Source of the DNA: Struthidea cinerea
Lineage: Eukaryota; Chordata; Aves; Passeriformes; Corcoracidae
Direction of reading: 5' to 3'
Assembly (NCBI GenBank): GCA_013397865.1
Contig: VZTI01003647.1
Coordinates: forward strand, 1,036,340-1,100,339
Length of the DNA: 64,000 bases
Each line of letters opens with the position of its first letter. Position 1 is the stretch's first letter. The position numbers were made by a program, and so were the translations under genes. The notes under the pieces were generated by a model that did not search any database, was not told where the DNA came from, and saw only the letters and a list, made by a program, of their open reading frames with translations. Shown here piece after piece: positions 22,801 to 35,700 of the stretch.

Positions 22801-24500
22801 GAAACCTTTAAAATCTTCTCATTTTCTCTGGATAATGCCTCTCTGAACTACATTGTTATACTCTAAGAAAAGGACTATTTTCTGTCACTTGGAAACCCAC
22901 GCCTCATTTTGAACTGAAATAAACCCACTAATAAAATTAATCAGAAGCACTATTCCTCTGGAGAGAGACAGGGAAAATATGATGGGTTATAAACTGAACC
23001 ACAGGTTTCCAATAACGCAGCACAGTCAATACCAAGGAACAAGACCTCCACTAGCTGGGACACATCATACCTCACCAGAAGGTCGTGAAATTACTGCAGG
23101 AAAACAGCACAGATGAAGGACAGGAATAAAAATATAAAAAAAGATATGAAGGCCAGATAATAAAAAAGTTGTAAGCACATTGAAATTCCTGCAGAGGATC
23201 TGCAAGGCTCCTTAAGTCCTTGTCTATTGTTCAAGAGAGAAGCTTCAGTTTTCAAAGGGGCCAAAATTGCTGTTGTGTGCGCATCCTTTTGGGGCATCCT
23301 GCTCACAATGCCTTGTTTCCAGGAGAATAAAGCACACAGGTATCCTGTTAGAGTTGATTATTTAACAGCAGAGAAATTCAGGCTGAAGTGCTGAGAGCAC
23401 AACTAACAAGACACCTAAATTACCGTCCTCGAATGAAAATTGGGGTATCGCTTCTGTCTGAGGCTCCTTTTGAGCTTTTCTGTAAAATAGAGATAGTTAT
23501 GGCAATTTCCTAAGCATGCTTGGAGGGTCAGGTAGTGTCAGCAAGGTATTTTAGATGTGTAAAACACCATCTGTGCCAAAAGTTAATGTCAGGTGCCTGC
23601 AATGAAAGTGCAGGGCACAGCTAATGGAAGGAATATTAGACAACAGACAGTAGACTTTGTTTTAAAATTTTTATGACTGAGAGATGAACTGACAGAAGCT
23701 GACAACGATGAAAAAAAGGTACTGCTCTGGAAACTGGCCAGGTTTTCTGAAGCTGCTATCAACAGAAAGGTAACAGATGCAGTATTTCAGTAACAGGCCA
23801 TGAGAAAACACAGCCCCTGCTCGCACTAAGGCACCAACACTTGGTTAACCTCTTCCAGAACACCGAAAATTACTGAATATTACTTAGCCACAGAAAGAGG
23901 CCTAATTTAGGATCACAACAAACCAAAGTTCACGAGGTAACTAATGTTAGTTTCTGCTATGAATTCCACGCAGCTCTGGTGGATTTTTATGTGTGTGTGT
24001 GTGCAGTTAACCAAGCCATAAACAAGTCGTGATGCTGTAACAAGCCTGACAGTGTTCGTGCTGTTGGGAACCCTTTGTAAATTTATGACACATGCCATAA
24101 TAAAAAAAGGAGCAGAACTCCTGACTTCTTATTCCACAGGGTTGTTTCCTTCTGCTTTGTCTGGCTGAGGAATTGGGTAAACCCCAGTCCTCTGGCACTC
24201 CAGCAGCTCGAAGTCCATCCAACAAGAGGGCCACGTTTGTGATGTTCGGGATGATGTGATTTACCTCACACCACAAAAGTGTTATGAGGTCTCTCACTCA
24301 GTGTTTTCCCAGGTGAGAGGCGCTGCAGAAGTGCCAAGCACTGAGTGGTTCAGGGCTGAGTGCTGGAAGGCACTCTAAGAAATTTCCTTTTTATAAGCCA
24401 ACACCTCCTTCACTTGCCAGACATAAGAAAGAAAAGGACTCTGCCCTTTGTTTGGTGACTCTTGACACTGATGCTTTAGTGATGACTGATTCTAACTACT
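19886..24500. other. Unassigned non-coding DNA
   Basis: About 4.6 kb without a supported gene or recognised transposon. It contains pyrimidine tracts at 20300-20332 and 20427-20442, the first ending in CCCCCAG like a splice acceptor but with no convincing exon after it. The longest frames are below 100 codons. Confidence 0.45.
23990..24003. repeat. Short (TG)n microsatellite
   Basis: Seven TG units in a row. Short, of interest only as a possible polymorphic marker. Confidence 0.85.
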
Positions 24501-24666
24501 TATTTTAACTTTCCATGGATGGCTCCTTTATCTGGGCACCCAGACTCTTTATAGCACAGCCTCCACCACATGAGTAGATGAATTTCCCTTCCTTCATCTT
24601 TCCTTCTGCTGGTTGGTGGCAGTTTGCTGCACATTTCTTTGGTCTTTTGCTCCACACCCCAAGCCC
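24501..24666 (+). repeat. Old duplicated segment, copy A
   Basis: Aligns by eye with 25269-25424. Shared words include 'cctttatctgg', 'acagcct', 'tccatctttccttct' (with one change), 'ctggttggtgg' and 'tttctttgg'. The two are diverged (perhaps 70-75% identity, with indels), in the same orientation and about 0.77 kb apart. Either an old local duplication or two copies of an unrecognised ancient repeat. Confidence 0.6.
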
Positions 24667-24878
24667 TGTTTTTCCTTCAATCCCCAGAGGCAGTGCAAGC
24701 AGCCCTTCCCTGAATGCCACCTTTATATGGCTATGCTCTCACAACCTAAACACTGGGCAAAGTCTTGAGGGATAAAGGTGTTTTATTATTATTTTCTGTG
24801 TTAGCACAGATTTCAAGTAGCTTCTTTCAAAAGCCTTGTCAAAAGCTTGAAAAAATGGACCAGACAATAAAAATATTC

Positions 24879-24902
24879 TTTTTTTTTTTTTTTTTTTTTT
24901 TT
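24879..24902. repeat. T24 homopolymer tract
   Basis: Uninterrupted run of 24 T. It could be the complement of a poly(A) tail of a minus-strand retroposon, but no source sequence or target-site duplication was recognised. Confidence 0.9.
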
Positions 24903-25148
24903 GAAAGAGTCAAGGCTAGGAAGGAGAACAGACTCAAAAGTTCAGCTTTCCTGTGGAATGGGGAAGACTGAAACGCAAGTTGTGTAGATACGTTAAAAAG
25001 GGCCTGATTTACATCTAGGACAATCTTAAGAGGATGACTATTCACGTAGTTGCACATTCAGAATGGAAATATTTGAGTAGATATTTTAATCCTGTTTGCA
25101 CTCTATGACACAAAATTTAGTGATTAACAGAACAAAACCCCTTGTTTC

Positions 25149-25268
25149 CAGGCCAGGCTGGATGGAGCTTGGAGCAATCCAGTCTGGTGAAAAGTCTCTC
25201 TGGCCATGACAGGGGTTTGGAATGAGATGATCTTTAAGGTCCCTTCCAATCCAAACTATTCTGTGATT
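25149..25268 (+). mobile_element. CR1 LINE 3' fragment
   Basis: 'caggccaggctggatggagcttggagcaatccagtctggtg', then 'ggaatgagatgatctttaagg', 'cccttccaatccaaactattctgtga'. About 120 bp of the CR1 3' end on the plus strand. Its 3' terminus abuts the duplicated segment at 25269. Confidence 0.9.
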
Positions 25269-25424
25269 TTTACTTTTCAGTAGATTCCTTTATCTGGACA
25301 CTCGGACTGTTTTCATTACAGCCTGAACCATAATAATTTTCCTTTCTCCATCTTTCCTTCTCCTGGTTGGTGGTACCTGCTACATGTTTCTTTGGAATTT
25401 TGTTCCGTGCCCCGACTTCCTGCC
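25269..25424 (+). repeat. Old duplicated segment, copy B
   Basis: Partner of 24501-24666, with the same order of shared words. The 3' end of a CR1 insertion lies exactly at its left edge, so the original left extent of the duplication may be hidden beyond the CR1. Confidence 0.6.
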
Positions 25425-28400
25425 CCAGCTGGGCAAAAACACCCAATTGTGTCTAATTAATTCCAGACAATTCATTTCAACAAACTCAGCCTTTTTGTCT
25501 GACCTCCCCTGGCACTCTTATAATCCCTGTGGATCTGGGAGCACCAACATTCTGCTGGGATATCAGAATCTTGGGAGAGTCCTGGACTCTTCTCAGAATA
25601 TTCCCCGCACATCTCCTTTGATGGGCAGCACAAATTCTGTTGTTCCTCCAAGGCCGCAGCCCGATTTCAAATAGCAGGAGGCGTTTGCCTCCCCACAGAG
25701 TCACTCACGTTGAACTCTCTGCCATAGCAACTAAGCCAACAAATAGACAATAAACTACTTTTTTCTAAGCAGGATCCTGGTATTCAAACACAATGACTAA
25801 AATACTGCAGGGATTTCAGTATTGCCACTTCTGTGAGTGCATTAAAACATTTCCGTCTGGTGTATTTCTTTATAGCTGAGCTCTTGGAGGAAAAGGATTA
25901 AGTTAAAAAATCCTTAAACCTTTCTCTTTTTTTTTAATCTTGGTGTTTATGGGGAAAAATGCAAAAGGATATAAACTGCAGTTATACATAGCAGTATTTT
26001 TTTAAATCTACAAATACTTAAGAAAGAGAAAGATAACGAAAGAAAATGAAGGCCTTAGTGAAATATCTGGATTGTGTTTGATGTTAGCAAGAATTCATGT
26101 ACTTTGTAACTATTGTGGTTTTTATTATTTTGTAAGGTCCCAGCGCATTTTGGGGATTACTTCTAATTTATTAGCAGGTGAAAAAGCCCCCTTTAGAATC
26201 ATGGCCTAGGCAGAGGAGGACAGTGTGGTGAGTTGGGGCTTTGGTTTTTCATCTTTGAAATTGTGGGCAGCAGAAGGGAGGAACTCCAGGAGAGAAGGGC
26301 AGATAACGTGTGGCACATCCCACCAACCAGAGCCAGCCTCTCAGCTCCAGCATGGGAAGGTTCTGGCCAGCAGAGAACATTGAAACCACGGCTCGCCTGA
26401 CGTGCATTGGTTTCTTCATTTGCTTGTGAAGAGCTCGTTGTTGAGGTGCCTAAAGAAGGCACATCACATCTCGATGATCAAGAAAATGGAAAACTGCCTT
26501 CCACATGGTATTGCCATCAGTGGGTTGGTGCCAGACTAACTTTCTGTCCTGTGAGGCCTTGGGCACTGGCCCAAGTCAGAGGTGACGTTGCTGACGGCCT
26601 CCCAAAAGCTCTTCCCAAGAGCAGCCAGGCTTTGACTCTGGCTTTAGGCCATTGCCTCCCCCTTATTCATTTTCTGCTCGGTTTTAGCGCTGTAGAAACT
26701 TTGCTACACCGACCAGAGCCAGAGGATCGATAAAGCAGAGGAGGAGAGAGCCGCATTCCCACCTGCGTCGTCCATCACTGGCAAACCTGGCAGCTCCGTT
26801 CTGCTGCCCGAATCCCATTTTTTCACTTGACAGAAAGCCTCTCTTGGAGACCGCTGGGGGAGAGACCTAAAACCTTATATACATTAAGGCAAGTGAATTG
26901 ATACCCTGTCAGATGAAGAGAATCTCTCTTCATCTGCTGAGAGTTAATGATGATTTATTAGGCAGAACAGACAGGTCCCAGGACATATTTGCAAGGGCTT
27001 GTCAATCAGAAAAAATTCCTCCAGAGATTTGGACTAAGCTTATTTCATACTTTTTACTTAGAAGACATGAGAGGACAGTGAGATTCAGTTTGAAGTGCTT
27101 CTCAGATAACATGAAGCTTTAGAAAGATAAAAGGCTAGATGAAAAAAAGACCTCTTAAGACCTTGGTACAATCCCATGTCATCCCAGAAATGCCACTAAG
27201 GAAACGTGTGTAAGTGAATAGGATTTGGAGAATGGTAAAATAAACATGACAGCTTGTAGGGAAGATTCCCAATGAAAAAAGAAGTCTGAAATTAAATCAA
27301 TGCCAGGCATACTGCCTTAGACCTCAATACGAAACACGCCAAAACACCTCCAAATAACTGAATCTGGGATCTCAGTGCGTAAGTTTCCGGCACTCACACA
27401 TCACATTCAGGGACCTGTTGATCCATCAGGGTAGGACTCTTTGCCCAGAAGTAAATGTCTCCCCTTCTGTGAGCCAACTGGAAGTCAAGGGAAAGAAATA
27501 AGTATTTTTCGGGCGTGCTTCTCACAGTGTTAGCACAGCAGAGAGGTGAATCACCCTGGAAAAGCATCCCCTCCTCCCTAGGGAGCCAGGGCTCACTCAG
27601 TCCAGCAAGATGCATAAGGACCTCTGATGCTCAGAGCAGGGAATCCTCCTCAGTGACCATCCCACTACTTGTCAAAGGCTGGGCCATGGGAATCTGAACA
27701 GGAGGTGGCACAAGCTTAATAAGCCTCCCTGAGTTTTAAAACTGTCTCGTCTGTCCTTTAACTTCATCTCTCTAGACCCATAGCTGTTGTTCAAGGGAGG
27801 TTGGAAGGCAGAGGAGCAGTGCCAGAGTCATCCTCCTGTAAAACAGGGTTTGAAGGAAGGAGGGGCTGTCTGAGATGTGCTTCAGGATGTGCACGAGGTA
27901 GTTTTCTGTTGCTGTATCTCCATGCAGACTCGGATCAGAGAGCACCTGCAGCAAGGACCTTCTCCTTTGTCTGTGTCCAGACTGACAGTGAGGAGGCCCA
28001 ACAGACCAAAAGTGGACAGGAAATGCTTCCCACACCCAGTGTCCTCTCTGAAGGTCCAGTTCTCACCCTTCCTGTGGCCCCTCGCTGTCTCCCCAGAAGG
28101 ATGTGGCAGAAGGGTGGGCAGAGCAGTCTGCCTGCAGCAGCAGTGCTTACAGCTCTCAGCTCAGAGTCTCCAGGGGAGAGGAAACCAGCAGATGTTTAAC
28201 TTGGACACGGCTTCTGCACACCTCCAGCTCTCTGACCACAGGAAGCTGCTCGTGCCCTGCTCCCTTGGGAAGCTTCTCCAGCTCTCACCTATCCCTTCCT
28301 TTGGAACGAGCCTTGCAGACAGCGAGCGGGTGGCTCCTCGGGGTGTGGGAGAGCAGCATTAATCACCTTGGAAAAACCCTCGTATTTTCTAATGACAACA

Positions 28401-31400
28401 GCCTGTGCGGAAGCAGAGCTCTGGCTGCAGCATCCCTGTTTGCTGAGATTTATAGCAGAGCAGCAGGAACCTGCTTCGGGCTGCTGCAAGGCCTCTCTCG
28501 CACCGTGCTTTTAGCTTAGAAACACAGAGCAGAATCCGCCTTCCCTGCTTGAATTATATTTATAAGCTTTCTCTCTGTACTCCCTTAAAATGAAAATCAA
28601 GAATTTCACAGAAGTGGGCCAACATTTGCAAGCCTTTTTTCACTCTGGAAGACAGAAGAGGTGAACCCTACAATGGCAAGAGACACACACTACGGGATTT
28701 GAAGTGAAGAGAAAAAAGCAGGGTGTCCTGCCAAAGGGACTGTGTACTCTGCAACCATCCAAGATCTCTCTCAGCAGTGACACAAGATCCAGCTCCCACA
28801 ACAGCCCAAGCCATGAGAGAAAACTGCCTGACATCAATTTTGTTTTCCTTGCAGGACTGAGCGTTCCCCTCACAGCCACCTCCCCGGAGAGCCCTGCAGT
28901 GACAGCAGTTGTGATCTTCCCTGCACCTGTGGGGAGCTCAACCCTCCCGCTGCAAACCAGAGCTCAGCACTCCTGTCGTGGTTTCCCACGACGGGAAGTT
29001 ATGTCAGCCCCAGCACTGGTTTTTGGGGTCAGGTGCCAACCACCAGCTCCTCTAAAAATGAAAAGAGCTCATTCATACTCAAACCACAGCCTTGGTATGT
29101 TCACACTATGCTGCAAGGTAATTAAAAAACCTGGAAAATCAGTAAAGGATGAAAAAATACCTGCACTTTCCTCCATGGTCTGATGGACAGATGGGTTCTG
29201 CTGTATATCTCTCTCCTCTAACTGGATTTACTTGTGCAACCTTAATATTTTTGTGTCTGCAATAGAGATTTTCTTCTGCCCTTGCTCCCTGCAGTTCCCC
29301 AGCCCATTTCTCATTGTCATTTGAGCAGAACTATACTTCCGTGGAAAGTTTGTCATCACAGAAAGTAAAAGGCAGGGAGGAGAAACACCCACTGTTCAGA
29401 CTAATGGCTCAGCTGATTGATGCCAGAATGCAGCATCAGCTTAGTTTGGTTGCTTCAGTGTTTGCTGTCGCTGGGCAGAAAGTTCCCCCACCCCAAAAAG
29501 TTGCTTAATAAATACACGCTCCTTCCAGCTTCCCATTAGTGGGCATTAAAGGGGATCTTGTGGGAGCACTTGTCCTATAATGTTAAAATATGAAAGCAAT
29601 CTGTTCTCATCTGTCTAATCTGTAACCACCAGAGGTGAGCCCAAGCTCCAGGAAAACAGCCCTCGTTACCCCTGGGCCACATCTGTTTGCTTGCACTGCC
29701 CGTAATTAATGTTGATTATTACCTTGCTCCTCACCACCCTGTAGCTAACAGCACCTTGTGGGGAAATCCCTACTGAGCTCCAGCATTTTTATAGACCCCC
29801 CCAGGACCTTTTTAAAGGGAAATCTAGAGGGGTGAAATCTCACTCCAGCCAGTCTCTGATCTGTGGATGAACCCAGGATGAGCAGGAGAGGGAAATGCAA
29901 GGAAGCAGCCTTGAGGGAGCAGTGCAAGAGCTGGACCAGACAGAATGGCATAACCATGTAGAGGTAACATCTTATGAGCCATAGAATCTGCTCCCCTATG
30001 TTAAATCACTTCAAGGGAAGTTAAATCAGTCCCTGCGATTGTATTACACAGGATAATCCTTCCAAAGGAGGACATCCACACCACTGTGCTTTAAAAGTTT
30101 ACAGAACTTTCCATAAAGAAGATACTGCCGTTGACCCAGGTATAATAAACATCTTCCTTCTGGCCTGGATGGATCTTTGTAATCTAAAGTACTTTTTACT
30201 CCATGCTTTTCTTGTTTTTTTGTTTTAGATTTAGTGCACGTTATCAACACCTTGCAAAGGAGAAGTGTGTGAGCCCTGGGATTTAGCACCTTTGGTGCTC
30301 CTGCAGCTCTGCCATAGGGACAGAGTCAGGTATTGTACAGCACATTTGCTTTTCTCTCCCTTTTTTTGTTTAAATTAAACTCTTTGTATAAATAGTCATT
30401 CTGTCTGATTATATAATCTCCCACATTTAGATCGTCTGTGTTGCAACCATGGCAACTCCCAGAGCTGAGCACATTCGGTTCAAATTTCTTTCTAAATTTG
30501 CTGATGAGGGTGAAGAAACAGCTTTGGAAACCCTTCTCAGACAACCTACATTTGTTCTTTGCTTGTGAAGCTCAGTCCAGCTTGGATTGACAGGAACCAG
30601 CACCCTAAAAAAGTTCAGAGCAAGTGTCCATCCCCTTCCAGCTTAACTGATTGCATCTCTGGCAGTAGCTATAAGTGCTAGTGCCAGAGACTGTAAGAGC
30701 AACATCATCAAGGAAAATAAATATCTGGAGTTTGTTTAATTAAAATTAAGCAGGAGATTGAGCAGTGGTGGAGCAGGAGAATGACATCTCCCATGCACAG
30801 AGCAGGCAGCACCCACAGTAGCTGGGCAGGTTTCCTTTCTTTGCCTCTCCAGTGAACTTCAGCTGTCGTTTGAAAACCAACACTGAAGATAAAAGTTTCC
30901 AAAATTATCTTCTAGTGTGGCTAATAAGCCATCTGAGAGTGATGTTACCTGTCTGGAGTCCTGATCTTTCGGTCTAATTTTCTCGCTGCAGAATGTGACT
31001 CAGTGGCTGGGTGAAGTGGAGCAGCTCAGCCACAGAATCCTGGAGCCTTTGGTCACACTGAAATAATTCCAGATTATAGTCTGATACCGAAAACCCACCT
31101 AAGACTTCCAGCCCCCATCTCTTCTCATGCTCTGCACGGAGTTTGCAAAGGGAAAATAAATCGAGGCCCCACACTGTGTGCAAAGTGAGAAAAGCAGAAG
31201 CAGATTTTTAAAAACAAGCTTTAAAAAAAAAAAAAAGGTGTAATTAGGTAACTTTTCTAATCAACCATTGTGATCACCTACTGTATTTTGCTATTTATAT
31301 CATAGTTCTCGGTATTGCCTTCAAAGGGGTGAATCAGCACAATCAGGTCTTTGTTTTCCTCATGGCATAAATACCCCAGATGAGATAGAGAGTCAGACTC

Positions 31401-33335
31401 TCAAGTAACGTGACTGCAAATGCTCAATACTGATCACAGCTGCCAAAACGTGCCATAAGCAACAATGAAATGCAGTGATTTTGCACTTGAAGCACTTCCA
31501 AATTTATTGGGACCAAAATCCTACTGTATTAAGTATTGGAAAAATCCTGTGGTCAAATTGGAGAATTTATGCAAGAAGTTAAATTTTGCATATGCCATTG
31601 CCCATCTGTTTTGCAGAACCGGCTGTTTCTGCAGCAGCCCAGGCTGGTGGACACTGCCAGACACGACCTGAGAAGCTGCAGACTGGTTTCAGTCTGGTTA
31701 TAAAGCTGCCTCACAGTCTAGAGATTGTTATCCTTACACAAATATGACAAGACCTGTAATCCAATTGAGGGAACGGAAAAATATTCCTTCATACTCTATT
31801 TAAATCTTCACGGCAGCGAATGAAAGCAAAGGTTTCACACTTATTGCAGGCGCTCTAGAGCTTGTACAGAATTTAATCTCTTGCTTCAGCTGGATATTTA
31901 CAACAACGAAAGGCCCAGCCCTGCACAGACAATTCATGCTACAATTACACTTACGAGAGCAAGTGGCAATCAATAGCTCATGTCGACACTGATTTTGATT
32001 ATACTTAATCGATGGTGATGGTAATGACTTACTTATGTCAATTAATTTCTTTCCATTTACATCTTAGTTGCTGTACCAAAGAGTCCTAGATACCATACAG
32101 CAAGTTCCCATATATGTTTTTGTCTCAGGTTGACACGAGCTTTGACACCATCAAGTGCAGGTTTGATGCTGCAGGCTGGAGGGAGAACGGAGATTAAATG
32201 CAATAATTAATTATGTACATTTGAAACTGAATAGGGGAAACATAAGACAAACAGGTTGCCGAGTTTATGCATTAACAGTAACTTGTTGCATTAATTTCGT
32301 TTCTCAATGATGATTTCTAATTCCTGTTTCATTACGTGAGGAGAAGGAATACATTTAGCCAGAGCTAAATACTTCTGTGGAGATGCTGGACTCATTTGAA
32401 ATGTGCCTATTCTCCTACCTGTAGACAATGGATCTCTTTGTTATCTTCTTCCTTGCCTGGTAATCCCATGGAGACCTGAATAAACTCAGACATTCAAGGG
32501 AATAACAGTAGCAGAATCTGCCTGGCATATTCACAACCCACCGGGACTCGGCACAAGGTGGGGAAGGCGTTTAAATAAGCAAATAAAAAGCCACCTGAGC
32601 CTCCTTTGCAGGATAATGTGGCAGGAGCTTCTCTGGGAGCCGAGTAAACAAATGAATTAATAGGAGTCGTAGCCTCTCCTTGGGTATTATTCATTCTTCT
32701 TTATTAGGTTGCTCCCTGGAAACCTGGGTAAACTTGGGCTGTGACTTTCTTTTTGATCTTCTGTGCCCAAATCGGCCGCTTTAATGTAATCCTGGAACCC
32801 TTTCAAGAAGTCTGTATTCACAGGCCACTCTGTACTTATTTCCATTTGAAAGGGCAGCTGGTCCAAATCCCGGCTGGAGCAGCTCGGTGGGGTGGCCACG
32901 GCTGATTCGAGTTTCGGTCATGAAAAGGAAAAAAGGGAAGAGATAGGAAGGCTTGTTCCAACTGAAAATGCATTCCAGGTATCCAGGCTCGTGGGTCAGG
33001 GGGAAGAGGGAAGAGAGAACCTCCTCCATCCCCAGTGGTGCCCCCTGCCCAGTTCGCCGCTGCTCACAGGGAGACACCTTTACCCCTGCCCTGGAGCTCT
33101 GCTCTGCTGCTTCAAAATCAGGAAGCAAATCCTGCTGAGTTTGGGGACTTTTCCTGCTAACTCGACTAGGATAAATTAAATAATATAAAGTCACTTTGCC
33201 CTGTTGCTGGTGGTGTTCTCTGGACATTTTTTCAAGCCTGTATCCTTCTCCCTGGACCCTGCATGTGAAGTATTTTCCAGCCACAAACTGATGAAGGGGT
33301 GTTTAAAAGAAATACTTACAATGTCTGTTTACAAG
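25425..33335. other. Long unassigned non-coding interval, no recognised transposon
   Basis: Nearly 8 kb without a CR1 or LTR I can recognise, the longest transposon-free stretch here. Positions 27800-28520 are GC-richer with overlapping frames of 132, 161 and 138 codons, none with a motif. 28704-29183 holds a 159-codon frame and 32781-33284 a minus frame of 167 codons, also unrecognised. A14 lies at about 31222. The AT-rich block 31890-32350 is listed separately. Confidence 0.45.
31890..32350. promoter_or_regulatory. AT-rich block dense in homeodomain-type cores (candidate enhancer)
   Basis: Contains 'acaattacac', 'gcaatcaatag', 'cttaatcgatgg', 'gtaatgac', 'caattaattt', 'caataattaattatg', 'cattaacag' and 'cattaattt' within 460 bp, with no repeat signature. 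It sits in a transposon-poor interval, which is compatible with constraint but does not prove it. Confidence 0.3.
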
Positions 33336-33593
33336 TGCTCTGGATGTAGGTCTGCAGCATTTGTTTAGCCAAGACACAGCCCTATTTTAAACTTTTTACA
33401 AAAATAAAACCTCTCTGCTCCATTTCTATCCTTTATATTGCCTTGGATCCCCACTAGTCTGACACCTTCTCTTTTCTGGAGAGATTCAACTATAAGATAG
33501 CATTATATTATAATTCTAATAATATCTTTTGATATTTGTGTAATTTCTTCCACTTTTTCTTCCTACACACACCCTTTGCCGTTGCACGAGCAG
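33336..33593 (+). repeat. Recent about 255-bp duplicate, copy 1 (twin at 36011-36260)
   Basis: From TGCTCTGGATGTAGG to TTGCACGAGCAG the sequence matches 36011-36260 with only a few substitutions plus length changes in an AT-rich part near 33500 and a T run. An AATAAA lies at 33403-33408, followed by 'acctctctgctc', which resembles an LTR R/U5 region. Starting TG and ending CA fits an LTR, but no target-site duplication is visible. Either a dispersed repeat or a local duplication. Confidence 0.75.
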
Positions 33594-35548
33594 TGCCTGC
33601 ATAGGGCAGGGCTCTGTGAATGAGATGCCTCGTCCAGCATGCTGTCACCTGGTATATGAGATAAATAGAGAGGCAAGTAACAAGCATAAGTGTGACTGCC
33701 CAGACCTAATGCAGTCTTTTGGCAAAATCTGTATTTTTCTGTGCACGTGTCAGAGCAATCTCATGTTTAGCTGCAGAAGAACACGCTCGTCAGTGTCCCT
33801 CAGGAAGCTGCCCTGCACTTCACTGGGAGCCAGCTCACTCCTCTCAACAACTTCCCCTGCAAAGAGTATTTCACTGTGAAATATTTCAGTGGTGCTGCTT
33901 TAGGTTGCCCCAGCCACGCTGGCAAAGATTCTGGAGTGAACACAGCTCAGGAAGAGTCCAAGAGCAAACCGCTCCTTGAGGAGGCAGAGGAGAGGATGCT
34001 GCAAGGGCTTGGGTGCTGAATTAGCTCAGTGCCCTCACAGAGTTTTCACAGCACCAAAACCCAGCTGTAAACAAATTATAAAATACAATTTAAAAAAAAA
34101 AAAAAAGCAGTGGCTGTTGCCATCAGGAACTGAACATTTTCTGTTGTAATCAGTGCGGTAGAGAAAATACCGGACTATTCCCAGAGTTTCTCACTCTGAG
34201 AGCAGGAACAGAAAGAACCAGTACAATTACTATGGTAATTTCCTATTTTCTAACTACACAGAGGCCATTTGGCTATCCTGGTATCATAATAGTTGGTAAT
34301 TTTTGATAGCTACTATAAGGTTGGCCCAATAATGCTGCCAAAATCAGCAGGCAAAGACTGGAGCTGTTTGGACATTCACTGCTATCATGAGAGGACCTTA
34401 CAAAAGGAATTAGTTTATGTAACTCATATTTCATGAAAGCAAATGAAATCTCAAATGTCCTATAATTATAATAATTATTTCTGCTTGATGTTTAATTACT
34501 CTGTCTAACGATCCAGCAGCACTGTAATGGACAGATAAAGCTCAGATGAAATTGTCTTCCTCATGTAATTTGGTTTCTAAAGGAGGACAAAGGTTTTGGT
34601 GCTTGTGGCAGCAGCTGATTAAGTAATGTCACAATTTCCATGAGTTGCAAAGTGTGATTAGTTGTGGCAACCCTGCCTCTGCCAATCACTGCTCGTGTCA
34701 CAGAAACGTGGCTTGGGCTGCGCGCTAAACTCCTGCTCCTTGAAGTGTTTCTGTTGATGTTGAGTAAAGCACAAGTAAATGGGCACTGCTGTGATGGGTG
34801 ATTATGAGAGATCTGGGGGGAAAGGAACTGTCTGTTAAGATCACCCGGAAACAGCCTTTAAAGCAATTTGTATGAATGTGTGAAACTGATTTAAATGAAG
34901 CAAAATGCATCGTTTTGATTTTGGGTACTTTAAAAGGTGATGGATAAATAGAAGGAGAGTGGTGGAGCTAGAAAAGGACCTTGCCACCGTTTACAATGCA
35001 GTAGGGAAAGTAGGATGCAACTCTTCTCGTCTTATACACCAAGTGTTAAAAGTCTCATCCAAAATTACAAAATTACAGGTTCAAACCCTCCATTGCTCCA
35101 ATTTAAGGCAGCAATTTTACCCAAATAATCCTGCTTTTTATGAGAGCATCCCAGTCATGAGACTGACAAACCCTCTGCTACATGGTGCCTCTCACCACCC
35201 ATGTCTCCAGCCTGGGGGCTGGGCACTCACGTACAGAGAGTGCATTTTGCTTCGAATCAATGTTCAAATAACATCTAACTCAGATTTTATCCTCCAGGCC
35301 AAACATGGACCAGTCATGGTCACAACCTCACCCTAAGACCCAGGCCAGGATGGATGATGAATTCCCTGAGGAAAGCTTAGACAGTGTCTCCACACCCACC
35401 TGTTTTGGTGTGGGAGCCAGGACGTTTTTAACTGTGTAAAATCTTCATCCCAGGCAGCTCAGAATGTGCACAAGCAAGATTCCTAAACCAAAAACAGACA
35501 CTGGAGAGCCACAGACATTGATTTGTTGTGATCCTGATTTAAAATGAA
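33594..35548. other. Unassigned non-coding DNA
   Basis: No gene supported. Positions 34200-34520 are AT-rich with ATTA words. An A14 run lies at about 34092. A 125-codon plus frame (34959-35336) has no recognisable domain. Confidence 0.45.
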
Positions 35549-35700
35549 TCACAGAAACACAGAATCCCAAAACGGTTTGGGTTGAAATGGACTTTAAAGA
35601 CCACCTCGTTTCATGCCTTTGCCATGGGCAGGGACACCTTCCATCATCCCAGGTTGCTCCAAGCCCCATCCAACCTGGCCTGGAACACTTCCAGGGATGA
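35549..35700 (-). mobile_element. CR1 LINE 3' fragment
   Basis: 'cacagaaacacagaatccc', then 'ggtttgggttgaaatggac', 'gccatgggcagggacacc', 'ccaagccccatccaacctggcc' and 'ggaacacttccagggatg'. About 150 bp of the CR1 3' end on the minus strand. Confidence 0.92.

Noticed and set aside
24879..24902. T24 as the poly(A) tail of a minus-strand processed pseudogene
   Set aside because: No coding remnant or flanking duplication could be found next to it.
27801..28519. Overlapping frames of 132, 161 and 138 codons
   Set aside because: Three frames are open at once in the same GC-rich patch, with no motif and no codon bias that favours one. A chance effect of composition.
28704..29183. 159-codon plus frame
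   Set aside because: Within the number of such frames expected by chance in 64 kb; no recognisable family, no splice context that fits.
32781..33284. 167-codon minus frame
   Set aside because: No recognisable domain; opposite-strand frames are open over the same stretch.
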